64,000 nt of DNA from Rotaria socialis (lineage: Eukaryota > Rotifera > Eurotatoria > Philodinida > Philodinidae), in contig CAJNYU010002903.1 of NCBI GenBank assembly GCA_905331475.1, positions 24,502 to 88,501 on the forward strand, in the 5' to 3' direction. Below the pieces are notes generated by a model. That model searched no databases, was not told the DNA's origin, and saw only the letters and a list, made by a program, of their open reading frames with translations. The first letter of the stretch is position 1; every line of letters starts with the position of its first letter. Shown one piece after another: positions 1 to 11,737 of this stretch. A program made the position numbers and the translations under genes.

Positions 1-3000
1 TAGGAAAATTCGAAATTAAATGTATTATTCCATTTTCACGTGGTGTTCTTGTTGCTGCTGGTGTTAATAAAGTCTATATGTTTGATCGAGTCGATGACAA
101 TCGAGAATATTTTCGTCGTAATAGAGAAATTTTATTACCTGTTGATCCAACTGATAAATCAAATAATGAACGAGTTGTTTCAATGTGTTTAAGTCCATCT
201 GAAGAAACACTTGTTGCTTTAACAGATCTTCAACAAATCTACCAATTGTCATTTTCAGGCATTGATATCACAAAAGTCAGATGAATTAATTGACATTGAT
301 ATCGAATAATAATTCTTTTCTTTTTTGGTTTTCTTCTAGGATGTAGCAACGTTTTCATATTTAACAGAAGGTTTTCATCATGCTCAAGTTACTGGAGTTG
401 ATACATGTGTTCGAAAACAACTTATTGCTACTTGTGGTGTCGATAAATCAGTTCGTCTTTGGAACTATGAAACAGGGTAAAGATATGATTGAGACAGAAG
501 CATATCACTTATTAGCACTGAAGTTAAACTATAACATAGAAATTGTCCGTGATAAACTATATAATCCTTCTCTCTTTGCTGTTCAGTAAACTTCGTTACC
601 TTTTTTTTTGGAATAGTGAAACACAACATGCAGAGCAATTTTATTTATCGAGAATTCTACAGAAACAATAAAAATTCGATATTTGTTTTGTTTAATTTTT
701 AGTACACTCGAAGTATGTAAAGAATTTCAAGAAGAAGCATATACTGTCTCTATTCATCCGTCGGGTCTATTTATTCTTGTTGGATTCTCTGATAAATTAA
801 AATTATTTACAATTTTGATTGATGATCTTCGTCCCTTTAAAGAATTTTCTATTCGTGGTTGTCGTGAAGCACTATTTAGTAATGGTGGACATTTATTCGC
901 TGCTGTACATGGAAATGTGATACAAATTTATTCAACAGTTACTTTTGACAATGTTACAAATTTAAAGGGGCACAATGGAAAAGTTTGTTCATAATCATTT
1001 TTCAGCAAAACATAAAGATAAATTTTCTATTGTAGGTCCGTCAATTGATTTGGTCGCCAGATGATACACGCTTGTTTTCATGCGGTATGGACGGTGCAGT
1101 TTACGAATGGGAAGTTGCTACATCAAAACGATTACATGAAGCTGTACTTAAAGCGTGTGGTTATACAGGTCTCGGATTAAGTGCCGATTCAAAAATAGTC
1201 TATGCTGTTGGTACCGACCGAAAGATTAAAGAGATTGTAGATGCTCAAGTTAGTTTTTTTTTGAATGAAAATTTAGATAAATACACCATTGATTGATGCT
1301 TGTAGCAAATTCTACGAGAAGTTCAAGTTATACCAGATGATGTGCAACCTACAACGATTGCACTTAGTCACACGGGTAAATCATTGCTAGTCGGTACATC
1401 CAAGGGAACTATTCGATCATACAAATTTCCATTAACAAAATCGGACGAATATACAGAATACATCGGTCATGTTGGAATGATTAATCGGGTAAATTTAAAA
1501 AGAAAAAAAAATATTGTTTAAAATAAACTCAAACTTGAATTCTTTTTTACTAAATATCTGAGATTTTATTACAATAGCTGTGACTTACTCGTCGGAACGA
1601 ACTCTTCTAAACTTTTCCAGTCGTCCTGGAATCTCCTTGCGACAATTTTTCTATCTATATGTCTATTCATTTAGTTGCGTGTCACATTTCAAGATGAATA
1701 TGCTGTCTCAGTTGGTGATGATGGGTTAGTCATCTTATGGAAATTACAAGAAATTGGTGTTTCAAAAAAAGAAAAAGAAACGACATATGCCGAAGAAATT
1801 CTTATTACGAAGAGCGACCTTGAAGAGAAAGTAAGCTAATTTTGTTTTTGTTTCAGCAAAATAAAATGAATATTTATCGAATATTAGAATTCATTAATTC
1901 GTGAATTGAAACAGCGTGTTGCAGAATTACGCGAGGAAAATGATTATCAACTTAAATTAAAAGAAATGAATTATGCCGAACGAATACGCGATTTAACAGA
2001 TAAATTTATGCTAGAAATGGAAAATTTAAAAACGAAAAACACAGTCATTACAGGCGAAAAAGAGAAAGAATCTAGTAAACATGCCGAACAAACTCATGAT
2101 CTCATCGAAAAACAAAACAAAGAATTACAAGATTTAGGTAAATCAAATATTCAATTGTTTTAGAAAAATAATGCGAATAGAATTTATTTAGTTGAAAGAA
2201 AAAAGCTTTTGTAAGTTTATCCTTATGTTCAGCTGCGATTTTGCATTTTATTTTACCTATATGGAATGAATTGAAATATTTTTCTGTTCTAGAGAGTTCC
2301 AATAATCAAAAGTTGATGCTCGAATATGAAAAATATCAAGATCTTCAAGCTAAAACTCAAAAAACACAAGAAGACTACGAACGACAAATAACTGAATTAG
2401 AAAATCGTAAAGAAGAAGAAGGTACAAGACAAAGAATGCAATATACGGCACAACTTGAAAAACTAAAAAATGATCTCATTCTCGTAAGTTTATGAATACA
2501 ACTAGAATTCTCATATATCAAAAGATTCTCGAGAATAGAATTTCTTCTTTTCTACAAATAAACTGAAAGACAGTAGCAGTCGGAATTAGTCTTAGACGTG
2601 GCCAAACAGCTATTTTACAGTTTCAACATCCTAAATCTAGTCCTATCCCACAAAGAAGTGGCCAAAAACTTAAAAGGTGCAGTCGCCAATCAACCTAGTA
2701 ATACTGGATGCAATCTTACATCGAAAAACTACAGCCAGTTGACGGTCTTAGAGTTTCTATTTTTTTCTCCGCTAATTGACGGAAAATAAGCAAATTTCCG
2801 TTTTACTCGTCCTGATCTGTCAGAATACTTTTCTGTGTTCTTTTGAAAAAAAAACTTTAAACCTTTGCTTTGCTTCATCAAACTAAATCCAGGAGATGTA
2901 GATGAATCATTTTGTTTTTAGGAACGTGAAAAAAATAAACAACAATCTCGTGATCATGAAGAAACGAAACGACAAATTGAAGAAGATGCTGATGAAGAAA

Positions 3001-5324
3001 TTCTTAAATTAATGCAAACACATGAACAAGCATTAATCGAATGTAAAGAAGAAAATGCTAATTTACGAAATAAAAGTACAACATTTCAACGAAAAGTATG
3101 CCAATACTAATAGAACAAAAATGTAAGAATTCATTTTGAAATATTCTTTTTTCTTAAGGTCAAAGATCTCGAAGAATCAATTAAGAAGAAAGATACTGAT
3201 TTAGCTAGTTTAAAAAATGAAGAATCCAAATTACAAAATGCTATTCGTGGTTTGAAAAAAGATATTGAAGGATTGAAAAAAGAAATTCAAGAACGTGATG
3301 AAACGATTCAAGACAAAGTAATTGATCATTTAGACGACAAAAACTCTACTATAAAAATTTATCATTTCAATTGAATGCTAGGAAAAACGTATTTATGAAT
3401 TGAAACGTAAAAATCAAGAATTAGAGAAATTCAAATTCGTACTTGATTATAAGATCAAAGAACTTAAGAAACAAATTGAACCACGCGAAATTGAAATTAA
3501 AGAAATGAAAGAACAAATAACTAATGTAAGCATCTATCTATTTTTCTATTATATTATTAATTCAACGCGATTTTATCCAGATGGAAGCTGAACTCGAACG
3601 ATTAAGCAAGAGTAATGATGAAGAAAAATTAAAGAACGAAGAATTACGTACAAAATTAAATGCGTCCGCTTTGGCCTTACAACAAGAAAAACAATTGGTT
3701 TGTTATCTATTGATATTTTATTTTTCTTATCTAGGCTTTTCGTCTTCATAGAAACGAGATTCCGAATTAGCATTGAAGCGTATTAAAACTGATATACATA
3801 ATTGTTCAGCTTTAATAACTGAACCAAAATTACTAACACAACGTGTTGCTGAAATCTATGCTCAATATGTTCGTGACGATGCCGTAAGTGTTGAATTGGA
3901 GATAATCTCTTTTTAAAACAACGTGCTTTTATCATATCTATCAGTGTCTGCTGGAAAAAGGAACTTCATTGTAGCGAATGGCTTTTTGTTTTGTTTGAAA
4001 GAACACGCGAAACCATGGTGCCCGTTTTATGAATTCAACTTTACTGCTATCAAAAGAAGTTCTATTAATAGATAACCATTTTTGAGAGTTTTAGTTTTTT
4101 TTATGAGCGATTAAACATGACATCTTCTTTTCTTCACATACAAAAGGCTCTATCAGCCACGGTAATCTGACATGCTTTTTCAATGTCTCAAGAATGATAA
4201 TCTCTGAAGACTCCGTGGGTTGATATATAAATTATTCTTCGCCCTTCTTTCGAAATATTATGTTATGCAGCTCAACATTACATTTGAATGATTCGTCACA
4301 ATAGAGGGACTATTCGCTCTCATATAATTACTTAATGCCCAATCCTTGAATTAATGATTAAATCATTTGGGAAATCAAAAATAAGTCCTAAGACATAGTC
4401 TTATCAATAATAAGTGCAAGTTTTACGAGACAGTATCGACAATAAAGATCGAGTTCGTGCCGTCTATTTATTAATAGGATCAATTCATATGAAATGTTGT
4501 TTTTTAAATTAAAGTCAGTTTGATGTCTTTAATCAGTTTTCTATTTTCAATATTGCGAATATTGGAAACGAATATGACTTTTATCTATCAGTCAACCTTC
4601 GTACTGTTAATCTTATTTTCTCGTGATCAATGTGAGATAACGCAAAGCGATTATCACGCAGTACTCGAAACTGAAAAAAATATTTTTTAATCAAAATCTC
4701 CTTTTTTTATAGACCGAAGAAGCAACTATTGATCAAGATATAACGAAAGAGTATGCTCGACAACGTGATCATCTTGAACGAACAGTACGAAGCCTTAAGG
4801 TACTTCTATCTTCGCTTCTTCTATTTCTCATCATAATATATTATCTGTTTAGTCCAAAGTTGATAAAGATTCTGATCGACATAAAATGGAAAATATTCGT
4901 ATAATGCAAGTAAGTTTTTCCGAAAACAAAAAAAAATTAAATTTCTATTTATTTTTATTCAACTAAGGAAAATGTTACATTAATCAAAGAAATCAATGAT
5001 TTAAGACGTGAATTAAAATCAGCTCGTGTTAAATTACAAGATTTACAAACAGCTATGGGTATCAGTCGTAAAACAGCAGCACGTACAACAGAAGAAATTG
5101 TTCAAGCCTTGAACACACACCAAGGCAATCATTTAGTTAAAGAAAAACAAACAGAATTAGAAAGTTTAATTCACCGACAACGAAGTGAAATTCAACGACT
5201 TAATGAACAAATTGCAAATATTGAATCTGGAAATGCTCGTACTGGTACAGCTGGTGGTGGCCGATCTCGCCCATCGTCATCGGGACAATTGCCGCCCATC
5301 ACATCAGCATTAACTGCTCATTAA
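1..5324 (+). CDS. CFAP57: CFAP57 (WDR65), 3' part; cilia/flagella WD40-coiled-coil protein
   Basis: Partial gene; the 5' part lies outside the window, and base 1-3 is a TAG that could be an intron acceptor. Spliced exons read by frame: 4-275, 340-476, 703-982, 1036-1248, 1306-1488, 1675-1830, 1888-2137, 2293-2483, 2922-3095, 3159-3317, 3382-3525, 3581-3697, 3752-3883, 4713-4799, 4853-4909, 4968-5324, about 969 residues. The first six exons encode WD40 blades ([32 protein letters not shown]). From about 1750 onward the protein is a long Lys/Glu/Gln-rich coiled coil ending in a Gly/Ser-rich tail ([17 protein letters not shown]). This order matches CFAP57, an axonemal protein linked in the family to inner dynein arm assembly. 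About 250-280 N-terminal residues should be missing compared with the usual ~1250. All introns are short except 3884-4712 (829 bp), in which I see no exon. A polyadenylation signal AATAAA lies at 5392-5397. Identity is by recognition of the domain order and motifs, without a database search. Confidence 0.85.
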
Positions 5325-6175
5325 CATTAAACTGTATGCACGTGATATTCAACAATTTAATTTCTATTTTTTTTCTTTTCAAAAAAAGGACAATAAATAA
5401 AAAACTATTTAGCCTTTCCATTATATACACGACACTTATCTACATTCTGATTTGATCACTAAAATATACGAATTTTTTCTTGCGATTGTAACTTTAATAG
5501 GCTTGAACATTTGTTCTCGAAAAAGCAAACAAGAAGTTATGTCAAAGAACTTTTTCACTTCAAAATGTAACGTATAGGCTAGTGTCACAAGTTCTATTGT
5601 ATTCACTAATAATTATTTTGCTTGACATATAAAATATAATGAAACACTTGAGAACGTGTAAAATTGAAAAATTATTTTTGATGATAAGAATTTTTATATC
5701 ATACATAAAGATTTGGCATTAGTCCAAGATTTAGACGTAGACGAACTTTATATTCCGATTGAAAAAAATATTCATTTTGCGGGACATTTTAGGGGTTAAA
5801 TAAAATTTAGCGAAAAGAAACATTCTATTTCTTGAAACTTAGCCCGCTTTACAATAAAAAAACCCAAATTTTGGCAACCATCTTGCGCCATCTGTTCGAT
5901 GTGTAATATAATTCAAAATATTCAAGGTGTTCGTTTACAATATGAATGGTGGCTTGTAAATGATTGGCAGAAAAATTATGTTTTACGTATCTCTTGAATC
6001 AACTCCGTAAAATTCTTCCTGTTTCTGCCTGATGTCGTCATTCTGTCTATTTCTTTTTTTCTTCGTCTTCTGTTAACTGCATGACTGAATACCTAATTAG
6101 TATAGTCTATCATGAAATTCATCATATTTTATCTTTTGAAAAAGCGCGTTTCTATTTATTTATGTTAATTTCTAG
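5325..6175. other. intergenic: CFAP57 3' end and upstream of the LCOR-like gene
   Basis: No coding exon seen. It contains the CFAP57 polyadenylation signal (5392-5397) and AT-rich sequence. A TTTCTAG splice acceptor directly precedes the ATG at 6176, so an untranslated or short coding first exon of the next gene probably lies in this stretch, but I could not place it. Confidence 0.5.
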
Positions 6176-9100
6176 ATGACGGAATGTTTTTCAGCTCGTT
6201 GCCAACAAGATCGAAAAATAGTTCGACGAGAATTTAATAAATGGACAAAAAATTTATTATTTCAAATTGGTAAAAAATAAATAATGACTTATATGCAATA
6301 TTGTCTTTGTTTTATTTAAAGGTTTAGAAACAATAACAAAAAATCATTTCGGCTTTGACGTTAATATATTCAATCAAGCAACTGGTTTGAATAAAATTTG
6401 AAAAAAGTGTTTTTTTTTTACTTCTTTTTCTATTAGACGAACGAATACCAATTGATTTTAATCCTGAACAAGAATGTTTATTTTGTGTCAATAGACATGA
6501 ATATTTAGGCAAGAAAAAGTCGAAAAATCAAATTAACGAATATCATCATTCATTATCTGAAACAGCTATTGATGACGATGAAAATGCACCATTAGATTTA
6601 AGTTTAAAAACAACGACAAATAATTCACCGTTAATATCATCAAATACTCGAACAAATGTCAAGTTAGTATTCGAATAATTCTTTTGTATGGAAATTAATA
6701 TTCATATTTCGTATCGATCTAATTCAGAGGCAAGAAAACTCGTCCATAATAATGAGAAAATCTCACTACGAGCTGAATCATTTTTTCAATTGAGACAAGA
6801 ACAATTCCAAAATATCTATATGTCAATTTTGTTAGGTTATGCTGTTTTGAGTAATTATTACAATTCAAACACGTAATCCTTCTCAGATAATTTTTCTGAA
6901 GTCATGCATTAAGCTCTGATCTTTTACTTCTCGTTAGGATTAATCCAATTTCAAAACAAGTCGAGTATTTTCAAAAAAATAGGAAATTTCAGGCACTTGA
7001 ATACTAACATAATGAGAAAATTTTTTGTCTTCAAATTGAACATGAAAGTCATTGAAAATCCATTTGAGCGAAAATTCGTATCATTATATAGTGGTAAAAG
7101 GACAAAAATAAATAAGTTTCATTTTCTTTGCAATGATATAAATACAAATTCTACTAGGATCTTTTTTGAGGTTCCCAAAAGTCAGCCAGTAGATTTGATT
7201 TACTGTCGCTTGCCTGATAATTCTGATTAAGACATCAATGAAATAGATCTATTTTTATTCTAGACATCGTCCATTGTTTGACATTAAGTCAGATATACCA
7301 ACAATCTATGGTCAGGAAGAATTTGATCGTTTTATGTCTGACATGATTGCTAGTCAACTTGGTAAGAAGAAAATTTTCAATTTTTTTTTCTTACCAATTC
7401 ATTTTCTATATTGTAGATTTTTCATCTCAACCCTATTTAAATATGAATCTCTTTCCGACATCACCAACTACTCCTATGCATTATTCTCAAACAAATAAAA
7501 AAGCATCGTCTTCTTTGCAAGATACGCGCATTGCTCAGTTAGCCAAGCAAATGGCATACGAACGAATGTTACAAGAAATCGATTATCAACGTCATCCATC
7601 AACTAATAAAAAATCCAAACTTTCAAATAGTCCTTCATCGTCGATTCTCACAGAATCGATTCATGTCAATCACATACTGAACGATGTTATGATGCGTATA
7701 TTACATGAAATGTATGAAAAAGAACAGCAAACAACATCACCCGTATCACAGCCAAGAGCATCATGCAAAGGAGAATTATTATTTGTTAAAAAACAAAATG
7801 TTAATAATGATGAACAATATAATACAAACATTTTTAATCATTTCAATACAACTAAACAGCCAAAGGTGAGCATCTTTTTTTAGAAAACAATTAACCTGTT
7901 AGCACAATAGCCAGAAGCAATTCATAGAAAGATTCTGTTCAACAAAATTGGCCCTGTGAGAAAGTTCGTATTGTGAATGCAACTGTCAGTGTTATATATT
8001 TAACTGATAGTCTTATTTGCAGAGTCTTCGAAAGAGATGAAAACTGATACATCGAATATGATGATTATCACAAAAAAAAACAGTTTGTATAGACACTCAG
8101 ATTTTGGAACAGTTTATTCATAATGCTTGTGCTGTCAAAAATATTTTTACATCATGTTAACACAGCAAGTCATGAAAATCAAGATAACCATTTGCTATGA
8201 TTTTGTAGAATAGTAAGAATTCGTCTTACGATTGTCCTAAAGAGTAAGAATTTAGCTTCAGCTAACTATCAGATACAATGTTCTATTCTCAGAAAATAAA
8301 TCCCTACGATTGAATATTAATCAAAGTTAGCTACATTTGAAACTAACAAAAATTACGCGAACTATATGATATTTCATATTGTAATCCTATAATAATTAAG
8401 ATGAATTTTTTTCTTCGAGTAATATTTATAGCTTTCTATCATAGTACGCATTTCAAATGAATTCTGTTATCATTTTAGCAAAATAATAAAGTAAATCCTT
8501 CATCCTCAAGTTCGTCATCATCATCAAGCGTATCATCAACGCGTTCATCATCTATTCATATTAAAAATAGACATAAAATTAAATTAAATTCAACAACAAA
8601 TCATATACCTAAAGGTCGATCCATTGAGGCAATCAACAATAATAATAAGATTTCGATTGGTGTCGATGGTAAACAAATCCGTCCAAAACGTGGTCAATAT
8701 CGTCGTTATGAATCTGAACAACTGGCTAAGGCAGTAGCGGCTGTTTTAAGTAATGAAATGTCCGTACATAAAGCCGGTTCTTTTTTTGGTGTACCGCATT
8801 CAACAGTAAGTTAAATAAACTAACGCATATGAAATACATTTCGCCTTCAAAATTCTAGTTGGAATATAAAGTCAAAGAGCGCAATATCAAAGTATCATCT
8901 TCAATGAAAACAAAAAATGAATCTTCATCATCATTATCTATGAATGATAACGATCATAATAATTCCTTTCATGGTGAGTTAGTAGAGCTTTTTGCTTATT
9001 GGGACCTATCAGAACCATAAGTACGCCTTTGTCGTATTCCCACCAGCAACATATTAGAGCATGCGGAATCTAGGCAGCTAAGGTTTTATCTTGGCATTCG

Positions 9101-9331
9101 CAAACCCAAAATATCAGCCTAATTAAAAGAAAATTATACTTAAACAAAATGACAAAACATTTTGTGACTTATTTAGGTGAAAATCATGATGAAGATGGTG
9201 ATAAATCGTCGAAGGAACTTGCTACTTACCTTCCTACATCGAACAGTAGTACCAATAATGACCATTTAGACACTATCGACGATGAGAATGAATCAAACGA
9301 TGACGATGATCTTGACGAACAAATCAATTGA
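6176..9331 (+). CDS. LCOR/LCORL/E93-family transcriptional co-regulator with CtBP motif and Psq-type HTH
   Basis: Exons 6176-6269, 6322-6384, 6437-6662, 7264-7361, 7417-7865, 8479-8805, 8859-8973 and 9177-9331 give 509 codons with stop, in frame throughout. The N terminus (MTECFSARCQQDRKIVRREF, later CLFCVNRHE) resembles the Cys-rich N-terminal module of LCORL. Residues around 80 carry APLDLSLK, a match to the PxDLS motif bound by the corepressor CtBP. Exon 6 has a Ser tract, then a basic stretch and a helix-turn-helix of the pipsqueak type (RGQYRRYESEQLAKAVAAVL, then HKAGSFFGVPHSTLEYKVKERN), the DNA-binding domain of LCOR, LCORL and insect Eip93F/Mblk-1. The tail is acidic (NESNDDDDLDEQIN). 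The protein should act in the nucleus as a sequence-specific co-regulator. Introns at 6663-7263 and 7866-8478 are long for this locus and seem empty of coding sequence. Because an acceptor site abuts the ATG, more 5' exon is possible. Confidence 0.8.
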
Positions 9332-9867
9332 TTTTACTGTGGCAATCAATTTTATTCTTTACATCTTTATAATAACTACTTTTCCGTACATACATCAATT
9401 TCTACTTTTATCTAGCAGATCATTTCTGCTCTATATATGTGTTTGTGTGTGAGCGAGAGAGCGAGTGTATATATATATATATATATAGTAAATGTTTTAC
9501 TAGTCATTAAAAAACCAATAAGCGAGAGAATCTTCATGTAACTTTCTGTATGTATGTATGTGCATTCCAAGTCCATAAAGTGGTGGAGAATGAATCTTTG
9601 TTGTGTGAATTTTGTTTCCTTTCTTCTGTTCTTTTAACACAGCATTTCCAAGTTTGTTTTCATTGTATATCTATATGTGTATGATTGTTTTGTGCTACTA
9701 TTATTAATACCAAGAAATTCAGTATATGTTTTTCTTGAGTCTGTGTTATTTGATTGCTTGCCATCCGAGAAACAAACAATAAAGAAAAACATTTCGTGTC
9801 ATGTTTTGTGAAATAGAATATAGATCTGTTGTTCTTTTCTTTCTCTTTTTAATTTGAGGTTCTATAG
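9332..9867 (+). other. 3' UTR of LCOR-like gene and promoter region of the STK16-like gene
   Basis: No exon seen. It contains a GT/GA-rich stretch and a (TA)n microsatellite at 9467-9487, and a polyadenylation signal AATAAA at 9778-9783. The kinase ATG follows 85 bp later, so the two genes are tightly packed in tandem. Confidence 0.6.
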
Positions 9868-11107
9868 ATGGGTTGTGTTTGCGGCCGACAAAGTGTGGTT
9901 ATACAAGGACAAAAGTTCCATCTCATACGGCAAATTGGCGAAGGGTACATTGCTTTCTCTTAACGCTTATTGTGTTGGCTTTTTTTTTCAAAAATCGGGA
10001 TCTATTTGTTTTTCTTGCTGAAGAAGATGAGAGTTTAATTATTGAATTTAATGTTTTAGGAGTTTTAGTTACGTGTTTGAAGCTCGTAATACAGCTGATA
10101 GCCATCGATATGCTATTAAGAAAATGTCTTGTCATACGAAAGAAGAAGAAAAACGTGCTCGAGACGAAATAGAAAATTATCAAAGATTTTCACATGAGAA
10201 TTTAGGTTTGATTCAGGACTATTGCTTTTCTTCATATACCATCCTATTTCCTTGTTCTTAGTTTCATTACTCTATCACGAAGTGATACAATATAAGCCGG
10301 ATGCACATGTAACATGTATTGTTTGGCTTGTTTTTCCATATTTCAAGGCAAATTATTATTTACAAAATCACCGAAAAATCTTGACTTTCGTTTATAGAAT
10401 GGTTCGCTTCAAGATGCTTTGAATGCTCAAACGAAATTTACGACGCGTGTTCTACTTGATTTATTTTTGAGTGTATGCCAAGGCGTTCAAGAAATTCACG
10501 AAAAGAGAATGGCTCATAGGTAGTTAATTTTTGTCTATTTAATACTAAGAAAAGTTATTCTTTTGTAAAGGGATTTGAAACCAAGTAATATTATGCTAGT
10601 TAATAATATCCATGGTGTGATACTTGATTTTGGCTCAATGATACCAGCATCGTTTTCGATGACGACAAGATCACAAGCACAACAATGGCAGGTAAAAAAA
10701 CGTATATATTTAAATTGATTGTTTTATTAGTAGTCATTTTTATTCATAGGATTGGGCTGAAGAAAATTGTTGTGTACAATGTAATAAATCCTATGTTTAA
10801 ATATTTACGTTTCATTTTTCTCTTTCCATAGATCGTGCACCGGAGCTATTTCATATAGAAACAAATTCTTCAATTACTGAAAAAACTGATATTTTTTCTC
10901 TTGGTGCAATTCTATATGCATGTTGCTTTGGTAAAGGTCCATTCGATGATGTTTATTCAAGAGGAGATAGGTATAAATGACAGTCAAATTTGTCGTATGA
11001 TTTATCTTATCCATACAAAATTTTGTTGATAACAATTGTGAGAAAAGTGGATAAAATTTCACAAAATTTGACTATAGCTTCTCGAGGGCGTAAGCAGATC
11101 TTTGAGA

Positions 11108-11201
<94 letters not shown>

Positions 11202-11554
11202 CGTAACCCCTATATTGACCCCCCCCCCCCCCCCCGCCCCGATCTGGCAAGGGTAGCATACGTATTGGAGGCGAAATTTGCCCTTCAATTCCTAAATTTG
11301 TAATTCGAAGCCAGATGATAAATGAAATACAAAACCTTTTTTAAAATTTTTCTATACTTTTTTTTTCTTATAGCGTGGCTTTAGCAATAGCCAGTGGTCG
11401 TATTGAATTACCAGTACAATCATCAACTTATCCATCGGATGTCATTGATACAATGCTTGCCATGCTGCAAATCGATTCTGACCGACGACCATCAATTCAG
11501 GAAGTTATCGATAAACTTTCCAATTCATCTCGTTGTACAATGGATATAGTTTAA
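9868..11554 (+). CDS. STK16: STK16-like serine/threonine kinase (NAK family)
   Basis: Eight exons (9868-9944, 10060-10205, 10262-10347, 10398-10519, 10571-10691, 10750-10780, 10832-10970, 11374-11554) sum to 903 nt, 300 residues plus stop, close to the ~305 of STK16. The start MGCVCG gives Gly2 and Cys3/Cys5, the N-myristoylation and palmitoylation pattern of STK16, so a Golgi/plasma-membrane anchor is expected. Kinase motifs are present in order: glycine loop GEGSFSYV, VAIK-type Lys in YAIKKM, catalytic loop HRDLKPSNIM, DLG-type metal site as LDFGSM, YRAPEL in the P+1 region, and KTDIFSLGAILYA. The intron 10348-10397 has a GC donor (AAG/GCAAAT) rather than GT; it is only 50 bp and the reading frame requires it. 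The last intron (10971-11373) holds the 93-G tract. The 3' end faces the F-box gene, 183 bp from its stop codon. Confidence 0.9.
11109..11240 (+). repeat. 93-nt poly-G run followed by a poly-C run, inside a STK16 intron
   Basis: Bases 11109-11201 are an uninterrupted run of 93 G. After GCGTAACCCCTATATTGA comes a run of 17 C (11219-11235), one G, then four C. On the sense strand this could form G-quadruplexes, or a G/C foldback with the following C tract. It lies wholly in the intron 10971-11373, so it does not change the protein. The length of such a homopolymer in an assembly is uncertain. Confidence 0.95.
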
Positions 11555-11737
11555 GTGAATTGCTTTTTACTGTGCGCTTTGTTTTTTATTCTGTAAAAAT
11601 GTAATTTTCTTTTCGTCTCATCAACATTTACACAAGAAAAAACTGTACACAGCCTATGGAAGATAATTACAAGGTTAAAAACAAGGAAGAATCTGAACGA
11701 TAATAATAGTAAAAACAAAAGGCAAACAGATCTGTGT

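Noticed and set aside
10990-11288. Open frames reading long poly-Gly or poly-Pro
   Set aside because: They are translations of the intronic poly-G/poly-C run; the kinase frame splices over it.
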